From positions 1-14,557 of the forward strand of contig JAQBWI010000018.1 in the NCBI GenBank assembly GCA_027625355.1: a stretch of 14,557 bases of DNA, written 5' to 3'. The DNA is from Pseudomonadota bacterium. Lineage in GTDB: Bacteria; Pseudomonadota; Alphaproteobacteria; HIMB59; GCA-002718135. Positions 6,723 through 13,959 of the stretch are shown here, piece by piece; position 1 is the stretch's first letter; every line of letters starts with the position of its first letter. A program made the position numbers and the translations under genes. The notes beneath the pieces were generated by a model. The model did no database searches and had not been told where the DNA came from. It worked only from the letters and a program-made list of their open reading frames with translations.

Positions 6723-7643
6723 GTGAATAATTCACCCTCAGAAGTAAGATATAGTGAAAACTCTTTTGTAAAAAAATTACAAGGATATTTTTATTTAATG
6801 AAACCAAGGGTGATGATCCTTGTGATTTTTACGGCTTTTGTTGGAATGATTTTAGCTCCTGAAACAATATCACCAATCAACTATTTTTATGTATTGCTAT
6901 CAATAAGTTTAGGTGCAGGTTCATCAGCTGCTATTAATATGTGGTTCGATGAAGATATTGATAAAAGTATGGAAAGAACAAAAACTAGACCCATACCACT
7001 TGGTATTATTTCAAAAACTGAAGCATTATTTTTCGGTTTTTTTACAGGTATAATTTCTCTTTTGATTATGTATTACGTTAGCAATACTTTAGCGACAAGC
7101 TTGCTCCTATTCACAATATTATTTTATATTGTAATTTATACATTTTGGTTAAAACGATCAACTTCACTAAATATTGTTATAGGTGGAGCAGCAGGAGCCA
7201 TACCACCTATCATTGGTTGGGTTACGATTGTGCCTGAAATTAATTATTTACCTATAATGATGTTCATGATTATTTTTTTTTGGACTCCACCTCATTTCTG
7301 GGCTTTGTCAGTTTATAGGTTTAATGATTATGAAAAAGTAAAAGTTCCAATGCTACCTAATGTAAAGAGTATAGCTGATACAAAAAACCAGATCATTTAT
7401 TACACAATAATCTTAATTCTTTTAAGTTATACCCCTTTATATAGTAACCTGATTGGATATCTTTATTTTATGATAGTTACTGTTTTGAATTTTGTTTTAA
7501 TTCGAAGTGCTTTTAAGTTAAAGAATTCCGAAGAGGTGAAAGGTGTGCCTAATAAAGAAGGATTAAGATTTTTTGCTTTAACAATTTTTTATTTATTCAG
7601 TTTATTTAGTGCACTTTTAATCGATAATTTAATCTTATTATGA
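6723..7643 (+). CDS. ctaB: Protoheme IX farnesyltransferase (heme O synthase)
   Basis: CtaB farnesylates heme b to heme O, the precursor of the heme A used by subunit I. The 306-residue membrane protein belongs to the UbiA superfamily. It shows the heme O synthase versions of the motifs: NMWFDEDID (72-80) followed by RTKTRPIPLG, GGAAGAIPPIIGW (154-166), TPPHFWAL (188-195) and YRFNDYEKVKVPMLP (198-212). About nine membrane segments are apparent. The start is a GTG 5 bases after the ctaD stop; the next in-frame ATG lies inside the first conserved region (YLMKPRVM), so the GTG is preferred. The TGA stop overlaps the ATG of the following 35-codon gene (ATGA). Heme A synthase (ctaA), which would take the product further, is not in the window. 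Confidence 0.97.
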   Translation: MNNSPSEVRYSENSFVKKLQGYFYLMKPRVMILVIFTAFVGMILAPETISPINYFYVLLSISLGAGSSAAINMWFDEDIDKSMERTKTRPIPLGIISKTEALFFGFFTGIISLLIMYYVSNTLATSLLLFTILFYIVIYTFWLKRSTSLNIVIGGAAGAIPPIIGWVTIVPEINYLPIMMFMIIFFWTPPHFWALSVYRFNDYEKVKVPMLPNVKSIADTKNQIIYYTIILILLSYTPLYSNLIGYLYFMIVTVLNFVLIRSAFKLKNSEEVKGVPNKEGLRFFALTIFYLFSLFSALLIDNLILL

Positions 7644-7747
7644 AAAATCCAAAAAAAAGAAATTATATCACCCTTTTGATATTATTAGCAATTGTTGCCT
7701 TTTTTTATTTATGGACAATGTATAAAGCTAACATACTTGGAGTTTAG
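7640..7747 (+). CDS. CoxF-like single-span membrane peptide, 35 residues
   Basis: A 35-codon frame lies exactly between ctaB and ctaG. Its ATG overlaps the ctaB TGA (ATGA), and its TAG is immediately followed by the GTG of ctaG. The peptide has a basic N-terminus (MKNPKKRNY), one hydrophobic helix (about 10-25) and a short tail, FFYLWTMYKANILGV. Many alphaproteobacteria carry a small CoxF-type gene in this position, with the same shape and a related YL-x-T-x-x-K ending, so I assign it there. Its biochemical role is not established to my knowledge; an assembly or accessory role in cytochrome oxidase is inferred only from position. The perfect fit between neighbours and the typical topology argue against a chance frame. 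Its short length keeps the family call moderate. Confidence 0.72.
   Translation: MKNPKKRNYITLLILLAIVAFFYLWTMYKANILGV
7739..7742 (+). promoter_or_regulatory. Ribosome binding site of ctaG inside the CoxF-like gene
   Basis: GGAG ends 5 bases before the GTG start of ctaG and lies within the last codons of the 35-codon gene. It decides the ctaG start in favour of this GTG, which directly abuts the preceding TAG. Confidence 0.6.
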
Positions 7748-8266
7748 GTGACTGCTAAATACCGTACAGTTATAATGCTGTTCTCTTTAGTTTTCTTAAT
7801 GACTTTACTTGTTGCTTTTTCTGTCCCTCTCTATAATTTATTTTGTCGTGTAACAGGTTATGGAGGAACAACTAGTTTTTCAGAAACTTTTTCCCCAATT
7901 ACCTTAGAGCAAGATATTGCCCTTCAATTTAATGCAGATGTAAATGATAGTATTAATTGGTCATTTGAAGCTCCTAAAAATATAACCTTTAAAATAGGAG
8001 AGAATAAAATAGTTAAATACAAAGCTACCAACCTGTCTGGTACCACTACTACTGGGACTGCGACATTTAATGTCCTTCCAGAAAAAGTTGGTCCTTATTT
8101 TATCAAGACACAATGTTTTTGTTTTGAAAAACAAACACTTGAGCCAAATCAAACAGTCGAAATGCCAGTTGTTTTTTATATTGATCCTTCTATTGTAGAG
8201 GATCCAGGTATGTCTGATATTGATACGATAACATTGTCATATACATTTTTTAAATATATAGAGTAA
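7748..8266 (+). CDS. ctaG: Cytochrome c oxidase assembly protein CtaG/Cox11 (copper delivery to CuB)
   Basis: CtaG/Cox11 is a membrane-anchored periplasmic copper chaperone needed to form the CuB site of subunit I. The 172-residue protein has one N-terminal membrane helix (about 7-28), then PLYNLFCRVTGYGG (27-40) with the conserved cysteine C33. An immunoglobulin-like beta domain carries the copper-binding CFCF motif (C123 and C125 in KTQCFCFEKQ). The C-terminal region, including MPVVFYIDP (139-147), ends in ITLSYTFFK, also as usual. Length is slightly below the common 180-200 residues because the cytoplasmic N-terminus is short. The GTG start has a GGAG site 5 bases upstream. It sits between the small CoxF-like gene and ctaE, the standard alphaproteobacterial order. 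Confidence 0.96.
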   Translation: MTAKYRTVIMLFSLVFLMTLLVAFSVPLYNLFCRVTGYGGTTSFSETFSPITLEQDIALQFNADVNDSINWSFEAPKNITFKIGENKIVKYKATNLSGTTTTGTATFNVLPEKVGPYFIKTQCFCFEKQTLEPNQTVEMPVVFYIDPSIVEDPGMSDIDTITLSYTFFKYIE

Positions 8267-8273
8267 TTAATTT

Positions 8274-9119
8274 ATGAGTGAAAATTCTTCAGTAGGTCAA
8301 AAACATCCTTATCATTTAGTTGATCCGAGCCCACTTCCATTCCTGTCGTCTATAGCAGGTCTAGCAATGGCTGCTGGATTAGTTTTCTATATGCACTATG
8401 ACACTAAATGGTTATTAATTCTTGGAACCATAGGATTATTAACAGTCATGTTTTTATGGTGGAGAGATGTAATTAAAGAGTCAACATTTCAGCAAGCTCA
8501 CACACCTGTGGTTGAGCTTGGTTTGCGTTATGGTATGGCTCTCTTTATTGCTTCTGAAGTAATGTTCTTTGTTGCTTTCTTCTGGGCATTTTTTGATGCA
8601 AGTTTAACACCTAAGTTACCTATAGAAGAGTTTGCAGAAACTTTTGATTCTAATGGAGCTGTAGGAGTCTGGCCTCCTGAGGGTATTAAAACATTTGATC
8701 CTTTAGATATTCCTTTCTTAAATACACTTATTTTATTAATGTCTGGGACTACTTGTACTTGGGCTCATCATGCAGTTCGCGAAGGGCATAGAGATCAAGC
8801 AATTCAAGCTCTTTGGTTAACTGTTGGGCTTGGTGTTTGTTTTACACTTCTTCAGGCATTTGAATATTATGAAGCTGTTCATCATTATTTTAAGTTTACT
8901 GATGGAATTTACCCTTCTGTTTTTTATATGGCAACAGGCTTCCATGGCTTCCATGTTATGGTGGGAACTATCTTTTTAGGTGTTTGTTTATTTAGAGTAT
9001 ATAAAAATCATATGACACCAGATAGACATTTTGGTCTAGAAGCTGCTGCTTGGTATTGGCATTTTGTTGATGTTGTTTGGTTATTTTTATATGTCTGTGT
9101 ATATATCTGGGGTGCATAA
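8274..9119 (+). CDS. ctaE: Cytochrome c oxidase subunit III
   Basis: Subunit III is a heme-free seven-helix membrane protein that stabilises subunit I turnover and proton uptake. The 281-residue sequence opens with KHPYHLVDPSPLPF (10-23), typical of the family. It has helix III with ASEVMFFVAFFWAFF (93-107), including the conserved membrane glutamate E95. Further landmarks are LMSGTTCTWAHHAVR (155-169), TGFHGFHVMVGT (221-232) and the final AAAWYWHFVDVVWLFLY helix. The protein ends in YIWGA, the usual terminus. The ATG is 7 bases after the ctaG stop, with no clear Shine-Dalgarno sequence. The TAA stop is in the same frame as SURF1, which begins at the very next codon. It is also named coxC. 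Confidence 0.97.
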   Translation: MSENSSVGQKHPYHLVDPSPLPFLSSIAGLAMAAGLVFYMHYDTKWLLILGTIGLLTVMFLWWRDVIKESTFQQAHTPVVELGLRYGMALFIASEVMFFVAFFWAFFDASLTPKLPIEEFAETFDSNGAVGVWPPEGIKTFDPLDIPFLNTLILLMSGTTCTWAHHAVREGHRDQAIQALWLTVGLGVCFTLLQAFEYYEAVHHYFKFTDGIYPSVFYMATGFHGFHVMVGTIFLGVCLFRVYKNHMTPDRHFGLEAAAWYWHFVDVVWLFLYVCVYIWGA

Positions 9120-9794
9120 ATTTTTAAGTCTCTTTCTTATCCTTTTTTAATCTTTACAATATTTTCTATTTTATTAACTTTCAGCTTAGGAATTTGGCAA
9201 CTTAAAAGACTTGAGTGGAAGCAGAGTTTAATCAATACATTTGAGCAAACATCTTCTAAGATAGCTGTTGATTTACAGTTTGCAGAAAAAACTGAATTTC
9301 AAAAAGTAAAAGTTAATGCAAAAATAAATAGAAAATTTAAAATTTTTTTTCCAGCAAAAACATTGAATGGTCAAAGTGGTTTTAGATTGGCAAGTATTTT
9401 ACAAACTATTGGTAGTGAAAATATTCTTGTTGATGAAGGATGGTATAATCAAGATAAGCATGAATATTTTTTAAAAAATGATAAAATTTTTAGTAAAGAG
9501 ATAGAAGGATATATTCGCTTTCCAAGAAAAGCAAAACTATTTACCCCTAAAAATAATTTAACAACTAATGAGTGGTATACTTACAATCTTAAGGAAATTG
9601 AGAAATTTTTAGAAATTAAAATTAACCAGAAATATTTTATTAAAAATATGTCTAATGGAGATGAGCCTTTTCTAATTCCCTCAAAGTTAATACCTACTTT
9701 TAGTAATAATCACCTTCAATATGCAATTACATGGTTTGTGATGAGTTTTGCTTTCTTTGTTTTATTTTTAGTTTATCTGAAAAAAAATAAATGA
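9120..9794 (+). CDS. SURF1 family cytochrome oxidase assembly protein, with a non-canonical (ATT) start or a frame break at its 5' end
   Basis: SURF1 (Shy1) helps insert heme a into subunit I. The frame open from the coxC stop to 9794 encodes 224 residues, a normal length. It has an N-terminal membrane helix (about 7-25) running into the signature GIWQLKRLEWK (24-34), then SGFRLASIL, LVDEGWY (103-109) and GYIRFPR (130-136). The C-terminal helix begins HLQYAITWF (198-206). The N-terminal 81 codons contain no ATG, GTG or TTG; the first such codon, TTG at 9363, would delete the signature and the first helix. I therefore start the gene at ATT 9120, the first codon after coxC and a permitted rare start. 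GGGGTG at 9109-9114 is a possible binding site, but it also encodes the conserved subunit III tail. The alternative is a GTG at 9112 plus one missing T in the following T-run. The TGA stop overlaps the next ATG. Confidence 0.85.
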   Translation: MFKSLSYPFLIFTIFSILLTFSLGIWQLKRLEWKQSLINTFEQTSSKIAVDLQFAEKTEFQKVKVNAKINRKFKIFFPAKTLNGQSGFRLASILQTIGSENILVDEGWYNQDKHEYFLKNDKIFSKEIEGYIRFPRKAKLFTPKNNLTTNEWYTYNLKEIEKFLEIKINQKYFIKNMSNGDEPFLIPSKLIPTFSNNHLQYAITWFVMSFAFFVLFLVYLKKNK

Positions 9795-11269
9795 CTTCTT
9801 ATAAAAAACTAAAACAAATATTTCATGAGGCAGCTTTAAGTTCTGACATAGCGGGTATTTTACATTGGGATATGTCAACAATGATGCCTAAAAACTCGAG
9901 GGAAAATAGAGCAGAGCAATTAGCTTATCTATCAAAAATTCGTCATCAGTTAATCTCATCTACAAATGTGGGAAAATTAATTGATCTTGCTAAAAGTGAA
10001 AAACTTGATGCTGAAAACAAATCTAATTTAAAAGAAATGGAAAGAGAATACATCATGTCTTCATCTTTGCCATCTGATCTTGTAGAAAAACTGTCTAGCG
10101 CGTCTGCTAAATGTGAAGGTATTTGGGAAGAGGCAAGAAATAAATCAGATTTTAAAATTGTTGCACCACATCTTGAGGAATTAGTAAAATTATCAAAAGA
10201 AGAATCTTTAATATTAGCTGAAAAATTGAAGTGTTCACCGTATGAAGCTTTAATTAATAAATTTGAACCTCAATCAAAAGAAAAAGATATTAAAAATATT
10301 TTTGAAAAGCTCGAATTATTTCTAGTACCTTTAATTGATGAAATTATTGAAAAACAAAGTGAAGAAAAGTTAATTTCAATTAGTAATCTAATGACAGCAG
10401 AACAGCAGAAAGAAGTTGGTTTGCATCTGATGAATGCCATAGGTTTTGACTTTTCCAGAGGTAGACTAGATATAAGTCAGCACCCATTTTGTGGTGGGGC
10501 TTATCAAGATATTCGTATCACTACTAGATATAATGAAAGTGATCCTTTTTCATCTTTAGAAGGGATTATGCATGAAACAGGTCATGCGATGTATGAGCTT
10601 AATTTACCTGAACAGTGGAAATACCAACCAGCTGGTCAATCAAGAGGAATGGCAATGCATGAAAGTCAATCCTTATTAATAGAGATGCAAATTACAAGAT
10701 CTAAGCCCTTTAAGAAATTCTTATCACATATTTTAAAAAATAAATTTGATTTAAAAAATGAATGTTGGGATGTTGATAATATTTATAAAATTGGTACGCG
10801 TGTTAATAAATCTTTTATTCGTGTTGAGTCAGACGAAGTAACATATCCCTTACATATAATTTTACGATTTAATCTTGAACAGAAAATATTTAATAATGAA
10901 ATAAAAATTAGTCATATTCCAGAATTATGGAATTACGAATATAAAAAATTATTTAATAAAGAAGTTGATATGGATTCTAATGGGTGCCTCCAAGATGTTC
11001 ATTGGTATGCTGGGCTATTTGGTTATTTTCCCACATATTCACTTGGAGCATTAACAGCAGCTCAACTTGCCTCACAACTTCGTCAAGATGTTTTGAATTT
11101 AGATGATCAAGTTGAGAAAGGTGATTTTAAAGAATTACTACAATGGTTGAAAGTTAATGTTCATTCTAAAGCGAGTTTGTACTCATCAAATGAAATACTT
11201 CAACAGGTTACAAATTCTAATTTAAATGCTAAGTATTTTGAAGACTATATAAAAAACAGATATCTTTAA
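9791..11269 (+). CDS. M32 family metallocarboxypeptidase (thermostable carboxypeptidase 1 / Taq type)
   Basis: M32 enzymes are cytoplasmic zinc carboxypeptidases that trim residues from peptide C-termini. At 492 residues the length is typical (about 500). The largely helical sequence opens with LHWDMSTMMP (24-33). It carries all family landmarks: HPF (231-233), DIRITTRY (240-247), the zinc motif HETGH (261-265), the third zinc ligand in HESQS (E291), RVESDEVTYPLH (344-355) and WYAGLFGYFPTYSLG (405-419). No signal peptide is present. The ATG overlaps the SURF1 stop (ATGA) and the TAA is followed directly by the thrC ATG, so it is embedded in the operon. A peptide-recycling function is expected from the family. 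A specific link to oxidase assembly is not indicated by the sequence. Confidence 0.95.
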   Translation: MTSYKKLKQIFHEAALSSDIAGILHWDMSTMMPKNSRENRAEQLAYLSKIRHQLISSTNVGKLIDLAKSEKLDAENKSNLKEMEREYIMSSSLPSDLVEKLSSASAKCEGIWEEARNKSDFKIVAPHLEELVKLSKEESLILAEKLKCSPYEALINKFEPQSKEKDIKNIFEKLELFLVPLIDEIIEKQSEEKLISISNLMTAEQQKEVGLHLMNAIGFDFSRGRLDISQHPFCGGAYQDIRITTRYNESDPFSSLEGIMHETGHAMYELNLPEQWKYQPAGQSRGMAMHESQSLLIEMQITRSKPFKKFLSHILKNKFDLKNECWDVDNIYKIGTRVNKSFIRVESDEVTYPLHIILRFNLEQKIFNNEIKISHIPELWNYEYKKLFNKEVDMDSNGCLQDVHWYAGLFGYFPTYSLGALTAAQLASQLRQDVLNLDDQVEKGDFKELLQWLKVNVHSKASLYSSNEILQQVTNSNLNAKYFEDYIKNRYL

Positions 11270-12637
11270 ATGAAGTATTTAAGTACAAGAAATAGTAACC
11301 TTGATTTATCATTTTTTGAAATATTATTCCAAGGTTTATCAAAAGATGGTGGTTTATTTTTGCCTCATGAATGGCCTGCCCTTGATATCAATTCATTAAA
11401 GAATAAGACTTACGAGGAATTAGCTATTGAAGTTATTCATCCATATGTTTCTGTTGAGATTTCTAAAAATGATTTAAAAAAAATTATTGATGAATCTTAT
11501 AAAAATTTTTCTAATCCTAAGATTGCCCCAGTAACAACAATTGATCAGAATAAATATATTTTAGAGTTATTTTATGGGCCAACATTTTCTTTTAAAGACT
11601 ATGCTCTTCAATTTTTAAGTAATTTATTTACATATGCTCTTCCTAAAGCTTCAAAAAAATTAACTGTTCTTGGGGCAACTTCAGGAGATACGGGTTCCGC
11701 AGCAATACATGCCTTTAGAGGTAAGCAAGACATAAATGTTTTCATTTTACACCCATATAAACGAGTATCAGAGGTTCAAAGAAGACAAATGACAACAGTA
11801 AAAGATGAAAATATTTTTAATATTGCAATAAAGGGAAATTTTGATGATTGTCAGAAAATTGTAAAAGAATTATTTATTGATGATGATCTTCAACAAAAAA
11901 CATCTCTAACAGCAATTAACTCAATTAATTGGGCGAGACTTATAGCGCAAGTTGTTTATTATTTTTGGGCTTTTTTACAAATTGATGAAAAGGAAATAAA
12001 TTTTATTGTTCCTTCGGGAAATTTTGGAAATGTTTTTTCAGCTAATGTTGCAAAAAATATGGGATTACCAATTAATCAACTGCATATAGCAACTAATCAA
12101 AATGATATTTTACATTCTTCAATTAGTAAAGGCTTGATGAAAAAAAATGTTGTTACGCAAACGTATAGTCCAAGTATGGATATTCAAGTTTCAAGTAATT
12201 TTGAAAGACAATTATTTGAGAGCTCAGGAAGAGATAGTGAATCTATCAACCATATATTTAAAGAATTTTCTAAAAATAACTCTTATACTTTTGATAAAAA
12301 TATACAGAATGATTTACAGTCCTGTTACTCAACAACGGCAGTTAGTAATGATGAAACAATAAATGCAATCAAAGAGATAAAAGAGAAATATCATTATTTG
12401 GCTGACCCTCACACAGCAACTGGCTTACATGTCCTACTTGAAAAAGAGGGAAATTTACCATGGGTTAGTTTAGCCTGTGCTCATCCAGCAAAATTTGGAG
12501 ATGTAATAGAAAAGGCTACTGGAGAGCCTCCTGTATTGCCAAAAGATTTATCTAAATTCTTTGATAAAGAAGAAAAGATGACTATATTAAATAATAATAA
12601 AGACATTCTAAAATCACTAATTCTACAAAATATATAA
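11270..12637 (+). CDS. thrC: Threonine synthase
   Basis: ThrC converts O-phosphohomoserine to threonine with pyridoxal phosphate, the last step of threonine synthesis. The 455-residue protein is of the longer threonine synthase class. It starts with the N-terminal domain typical of that class (MKYLSTRN, then GLSKDGGLFLP at 22-32). The PLP-binding lysine K109 is in PTFSFKDYALQF (104-115), with GATSGDTGSAA (135-145), SINWARL (218-224) and the cofactor phosphate loop PSGNFGN (248-254). The C-terminal part has LADPHTATGLHVL (377-389) and ACAHPAKFGDVI (402-413). The ATG directly follows the M32 peptidase stop with no intervening base, and the M16 peptidase begins 2 bases after its stop. The intact gene suggests the organism makes its own threonine. 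Confidence 0.97.
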   Translation: MKYLSTRNSNLDLSFFEILFQGLSKDGGLFLPHEWPALDINSLKNKTYEELAIEVIHPYVSVEISKNDLKKIIDESYKNFSNPKIAPVTTIDQNKYILELFYGPTFSFKDYALQFLSNLFTYALPKASKKLTVLGATSGDTGSAAIHAFRGKQDINVFILHPYKRVSEVQRRQMTTVKDENIFNIAIKGNFDDCQKIVKELFIDDDLQQKTSLTAINSINWARLIAQVVYYFWAFLQIDEKEINFIVPSGNFGNVFSANVAKNMGLPINQLHIATNQNDILHSSISKGLMKKNVVTQTYSPSMDIQVSSNFERQLFESSGRDSESINHIFKEFSKNNSYTFDKNIQNDLQSCYSTTAVSNDETINAIKEIKEKYHYLADPHTATGLHVLLEKEGNLPWVSLACAHPAKFGDVIEKATGEPPVLPKDLSKFFDKEEKMTILNNNKDILKSLILQNI

Positions 12638-12639
12638 AA

Positions 12640-13893
12640 ATGTTGAAAATTACTAAACTTGATAATGGATTAAGAGTTGTAACTCAAAATATGCCTGGAT
12701 TAGAAACAGTATCCATGGGGATATGGAATGCTGTAGGTGGCAGAGATGAAGTTGAAGCTAATAATGGAGTAGCCCATCTTTTAGAACACATGGCCTTCAA
12801 GGGTACATTAACAAAAAACGCCCTTCAAATAGCCGAAACTATTGAAGATGTAGGTGGTGATATAAATGCTTATACATCAAAAGAAATAACTGCATATTAT
12901 GTTAAGTTGCTAGCTGATGACCTACATTATGGTGCGGATATACTAACAGATATTCTTCAAAATTCAGCTTTTGCAGAAGAAGAACTTAACAGAGAGCGCG
13001 GTGTTATTATTCAAGAAATTGGTATGTATTTAGATACGCCTGATGATATGATTTTTGATTATTGGCAAGAAAAAGCATTTCCTAATCAACCTATGGGAAG
13101 ATCTATTTTAGGAAAAACAGATATCATTAAAAACATTACACGAGAAGAAGTAAAAGGATTTATGACTAATCATTATAATCCTAACAAAATGATTATTAGC
13201 GCTGCTGGCAAAATAAACCATGATGCATTTGTAGAAATGATTAAAAAATCCTGCACTAATCTTCCTGTTGGGAATTCAAACAATCGTGAAAAAGCAAATT
13301 ACTTATCTGGGGAATACCGAGAAGAAAAAAAATTAGAACAAGTACATCTACTTTTAGGTTTTGAAGGAATCGATTATCATCACGATGATTATTATTCTCT
13401 TTTAGTTTTCTCTTCATTACTTGGTGGAGGGATGTCATCAAGACTCTTTCAAGAAATCAGAGAAAAAAGAGGTCTCGTGTATGGAATATCCTCTTTTAGT
13501 TCAGCATATACTGACACTGGAATGTTTGGTATTTATTGTGGAACTGGGGAGAATCAAATTCAAGAATTAATGCCTGTGTTATGTAATGAATTGAATACTA
13601 GTCCTAGTTCAATTTCAGATAAAGAAATTACTAGAGGTAAAGCTAAGCTTAAAGCGAGTTTAATGATGGGAAGAGAGAGTGCATTTAGAAGATGTGAAAG
13701 TGCCGCTCGTCAACTGTTAGTTTTCAATAAAGTCATAGATCCATCAGAAACTCTAGAAAAAATTAATGCTGTATCTAAAGAGTCTGTTGAGAAGATTGCT
13801 AAACAAATAGTTAGTGGACCTATGACAATATCGAGTATTGGACCAATTAAAAATTTAGAAAAATTAGAGCAAATTCAGTCTCGTCTTAACTAA
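12640..13893 (+). CDS. M16 family zinc peptidase, related to mitochondrial processing peptidase beta / Rickettsia putative peptidase
   Basis: This 417-residue protein has the two-domain M16B layout. The N-terminal domain carries the inverted zinc motif HLLEH (46-50), with zinc ligands H46 and H50 and catalytic E49. The third ligand, E126, lies 76 residues after H50 in ERGVIIQEI, the spacing expected of the family. The C-terminal domain holds the glycine-rich LGGGMSSRLFQEIREKRGLVY (261-281), ending in the R/Y pair region used for substrate binding. The site is complete, so this is an active beta-type subunit rather than the inactive alpha type. Alphaproteobacterial members are regarded as relatives of the mitochondrial processing peptidase. 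Physiological substrates in bacteria are poorly known. No signal peptide is evident. It sits 2 bases after thrC, a pairing common in alphaproteobacteria, and ends in three consecutive in-frame TAA codons (13891-13899). Confidence 0.95.
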   Translation: MLKITKLDNGLRVVTQNMPGLETVSMGIWNAVGGRDEVEANNGVAHLLEHMAFKGTLTKNALQIAETIEDVGGDINAYTSKEITAYYVKLLADDLHYGADILTDILQNSAFAEEELNRERGVIIQEIGMYLDTPDDMIFDYWQEKAFPNQPMGRSILGKTDIIKNITREEVKGFMTNHYNPNKMIISAAGKINHDAFVEMIKKSCTNLPVGNSNNREKANYLSGEYREEKKLEQVHLLLGFEGIDYHHDDYYSLLVFSSLLGGGMSSRLFQEIREKRGLVYGISSFSSAYTDTGMFGIYCGTGENQIQELMPVLCNELNTSPSSISDKEITRGKAKLKASLMMGRESAFRRCESAARQLLVFNKVIDPSETLEKINAVSKESVEKIAKQIVSGPMTISSIGPIKNLEKLEQIQSRLN

Positions 13894-13915
13894 TAATAAG
13901 TCTAAATTAATTTCA

Positions 13916-13944
13916 TTGAACTTCTAGTAATAGTTACTTACTAT
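13916..13944 (+). promoter_or_regulatory. Possible sigma-70-type promoter of the flavin reductase gene
   Basis: TTGAAC (13916-13921) and TACTAT (13939-13944) are separated by 17 bases, a standard spacing. A start of transcription near 13951 would leave a leader of about 9 bases before the ATG at 13960. The -10 box matches the consensus at four of six positions and overlaps the hairpin described next. This is a weak prediction. Confidence 0.25.
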
Positions 13945-13946
13945 TA
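13928..13946. repeat. Perfect 7-base inverted repeat downstream of the M16 peptidase
   Basis: TAATAGTTACTTACTATTA pairs 7 bases around a 5-base loop. It lies 35 bases after the end of the peptidase gene, in the widest gap of the window (66 bases). There is no T-run after it and the stem has one G-C pair, so it is not a convincing intrinsic terminator. It could be a weak transcript end or an operator for the next gene. Confidence 0.35.
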
Positions 13947-13959
13947 ATTAGAGAATATA

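Noticed and set aside
7961..8152. 63-codon minus-strand frame inside ctaG
   Set aside because: It is antisense to the Cox11 beta domain with the CFCF motif; no start signal or homology.
9143..9148. T6 run as a programmed -1 frameshift site joining a GTG-initiated frame to SURF1
   Set aside because: The heptamer phase does not fit a standard X XXY YYZ slip site and no downstream structure is apparent; the frame already encodes SURF1-like residues before this run.
9363..9794. SURF1 beginning at TTG 9363
   Set aside because: This start would remove the first membrane helix and the GIWQLKRLEWK signature, both encoded in the same open frame upstream.
12147..12362. 71-codon plus-strand frame inside thrC
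   Set aside because: It is an out-of-frame overlap within the intact threonine synthase gene.
13256..13441. 61-codon minus-strand frame inside the M16 peptidase
   Set aside because: It is antisense to a complete, motif-bearing peptidase gene.
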